Assembly (NCBI GenBank): GCA_900553545.1
Contig: USDP01000099.1
Coordinates: 1 to 6,029 of the forward strand
Reading direction: 5' to 3'
From: an uncultured Eubacteriales bacterium
GTDB taxonomy: Bacteria > Bacillota > Clostridia > Oscillospirales > Oscillospiraceae
Length of the DNA stretch: 6,029 nucleotides
Shown: positions 6,009 through 6,029 of the stretch, piece after piece
Layout of the letters: each line of letters begins with the position of its first letter
Position numbering within the stretch: the first letter of the stretch is position 1
Translations under genes and position numbers: made by a program
Notes under the pieces: model-generated
What the model saw: the letters and a program-made list of their open reading frames with translations, nothing else
Told to the model about the DNA's origin: nothing
Database searches by the model: none

Positions 6009-6029
6009 CTTTGGAAATTTTCAGCCGTT

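Overview
The window looks like a GC-rich Firmicute chromosome, most probably a gut Clostridia member of the Oscillospiraceae type (Flavonifractor, Oscillibacter or Intestinimonas-like). This is inferred from GC-rich third positions, strong AGGAGG-type ribosome binding sites, the pairing of a fibro-slime domain with SLH anchoring, and a palindromic intergenic repeat. No rRNA or marker gene fixes the taxonomy.

Layout: one very large plus-strand gene (12-5231, 1739 aa) fills most of the window. It encodes a secreted modular surface protein. In order it has a signal peptide, a fibro-slime/PA14-like domain, a SpaA/Cna-B-like domain, an unnamed segment with three cysteines, a second Cna-B domain, another Cna-B-like module, two tandem FctA/Spy0128-type pilin isopeptide domains, a last Cna-B-like module, a Pro/Glu/Gly linker, and three SLH repeats followed by a C-terminal half-SLH tail. 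It has no LPXTG sorting motif. It reads as a stiff, probably self-crosslinked adhesin stalk held non-covalently on the cell wall by its C-terminus, with the fibro-slime head outward. A strong intrinsic terminator follows.

On the minus strand, convergent with it, is a small Cys-rich ferritin-like (rubrerythrin-fold) diiron protein (5450-5938, 162 aa) with a very good ribosome binding site. Upstream of it a strong minus-strand hairpin with a T tract (5979-6008) is either the terminator of a gene beyond the right edge or a leader attenuator.

The 218 bp between the two stop codons is structured. A perfect 11-bp direct repeat (TTTCTATTCAG) occurs beside the terminator and again across the ferritin-gene stop codon. 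It brackets about 160 bp holding a perfect 8-bp hairpin and a two-hairpin palindromic repeat. Removing one copy plus the insert would restore a compact convergent pair sharing one terminator, so this may be a MITE-like insertion. The two genes show no sign of working together; they are neighbours only at their 3' ends.
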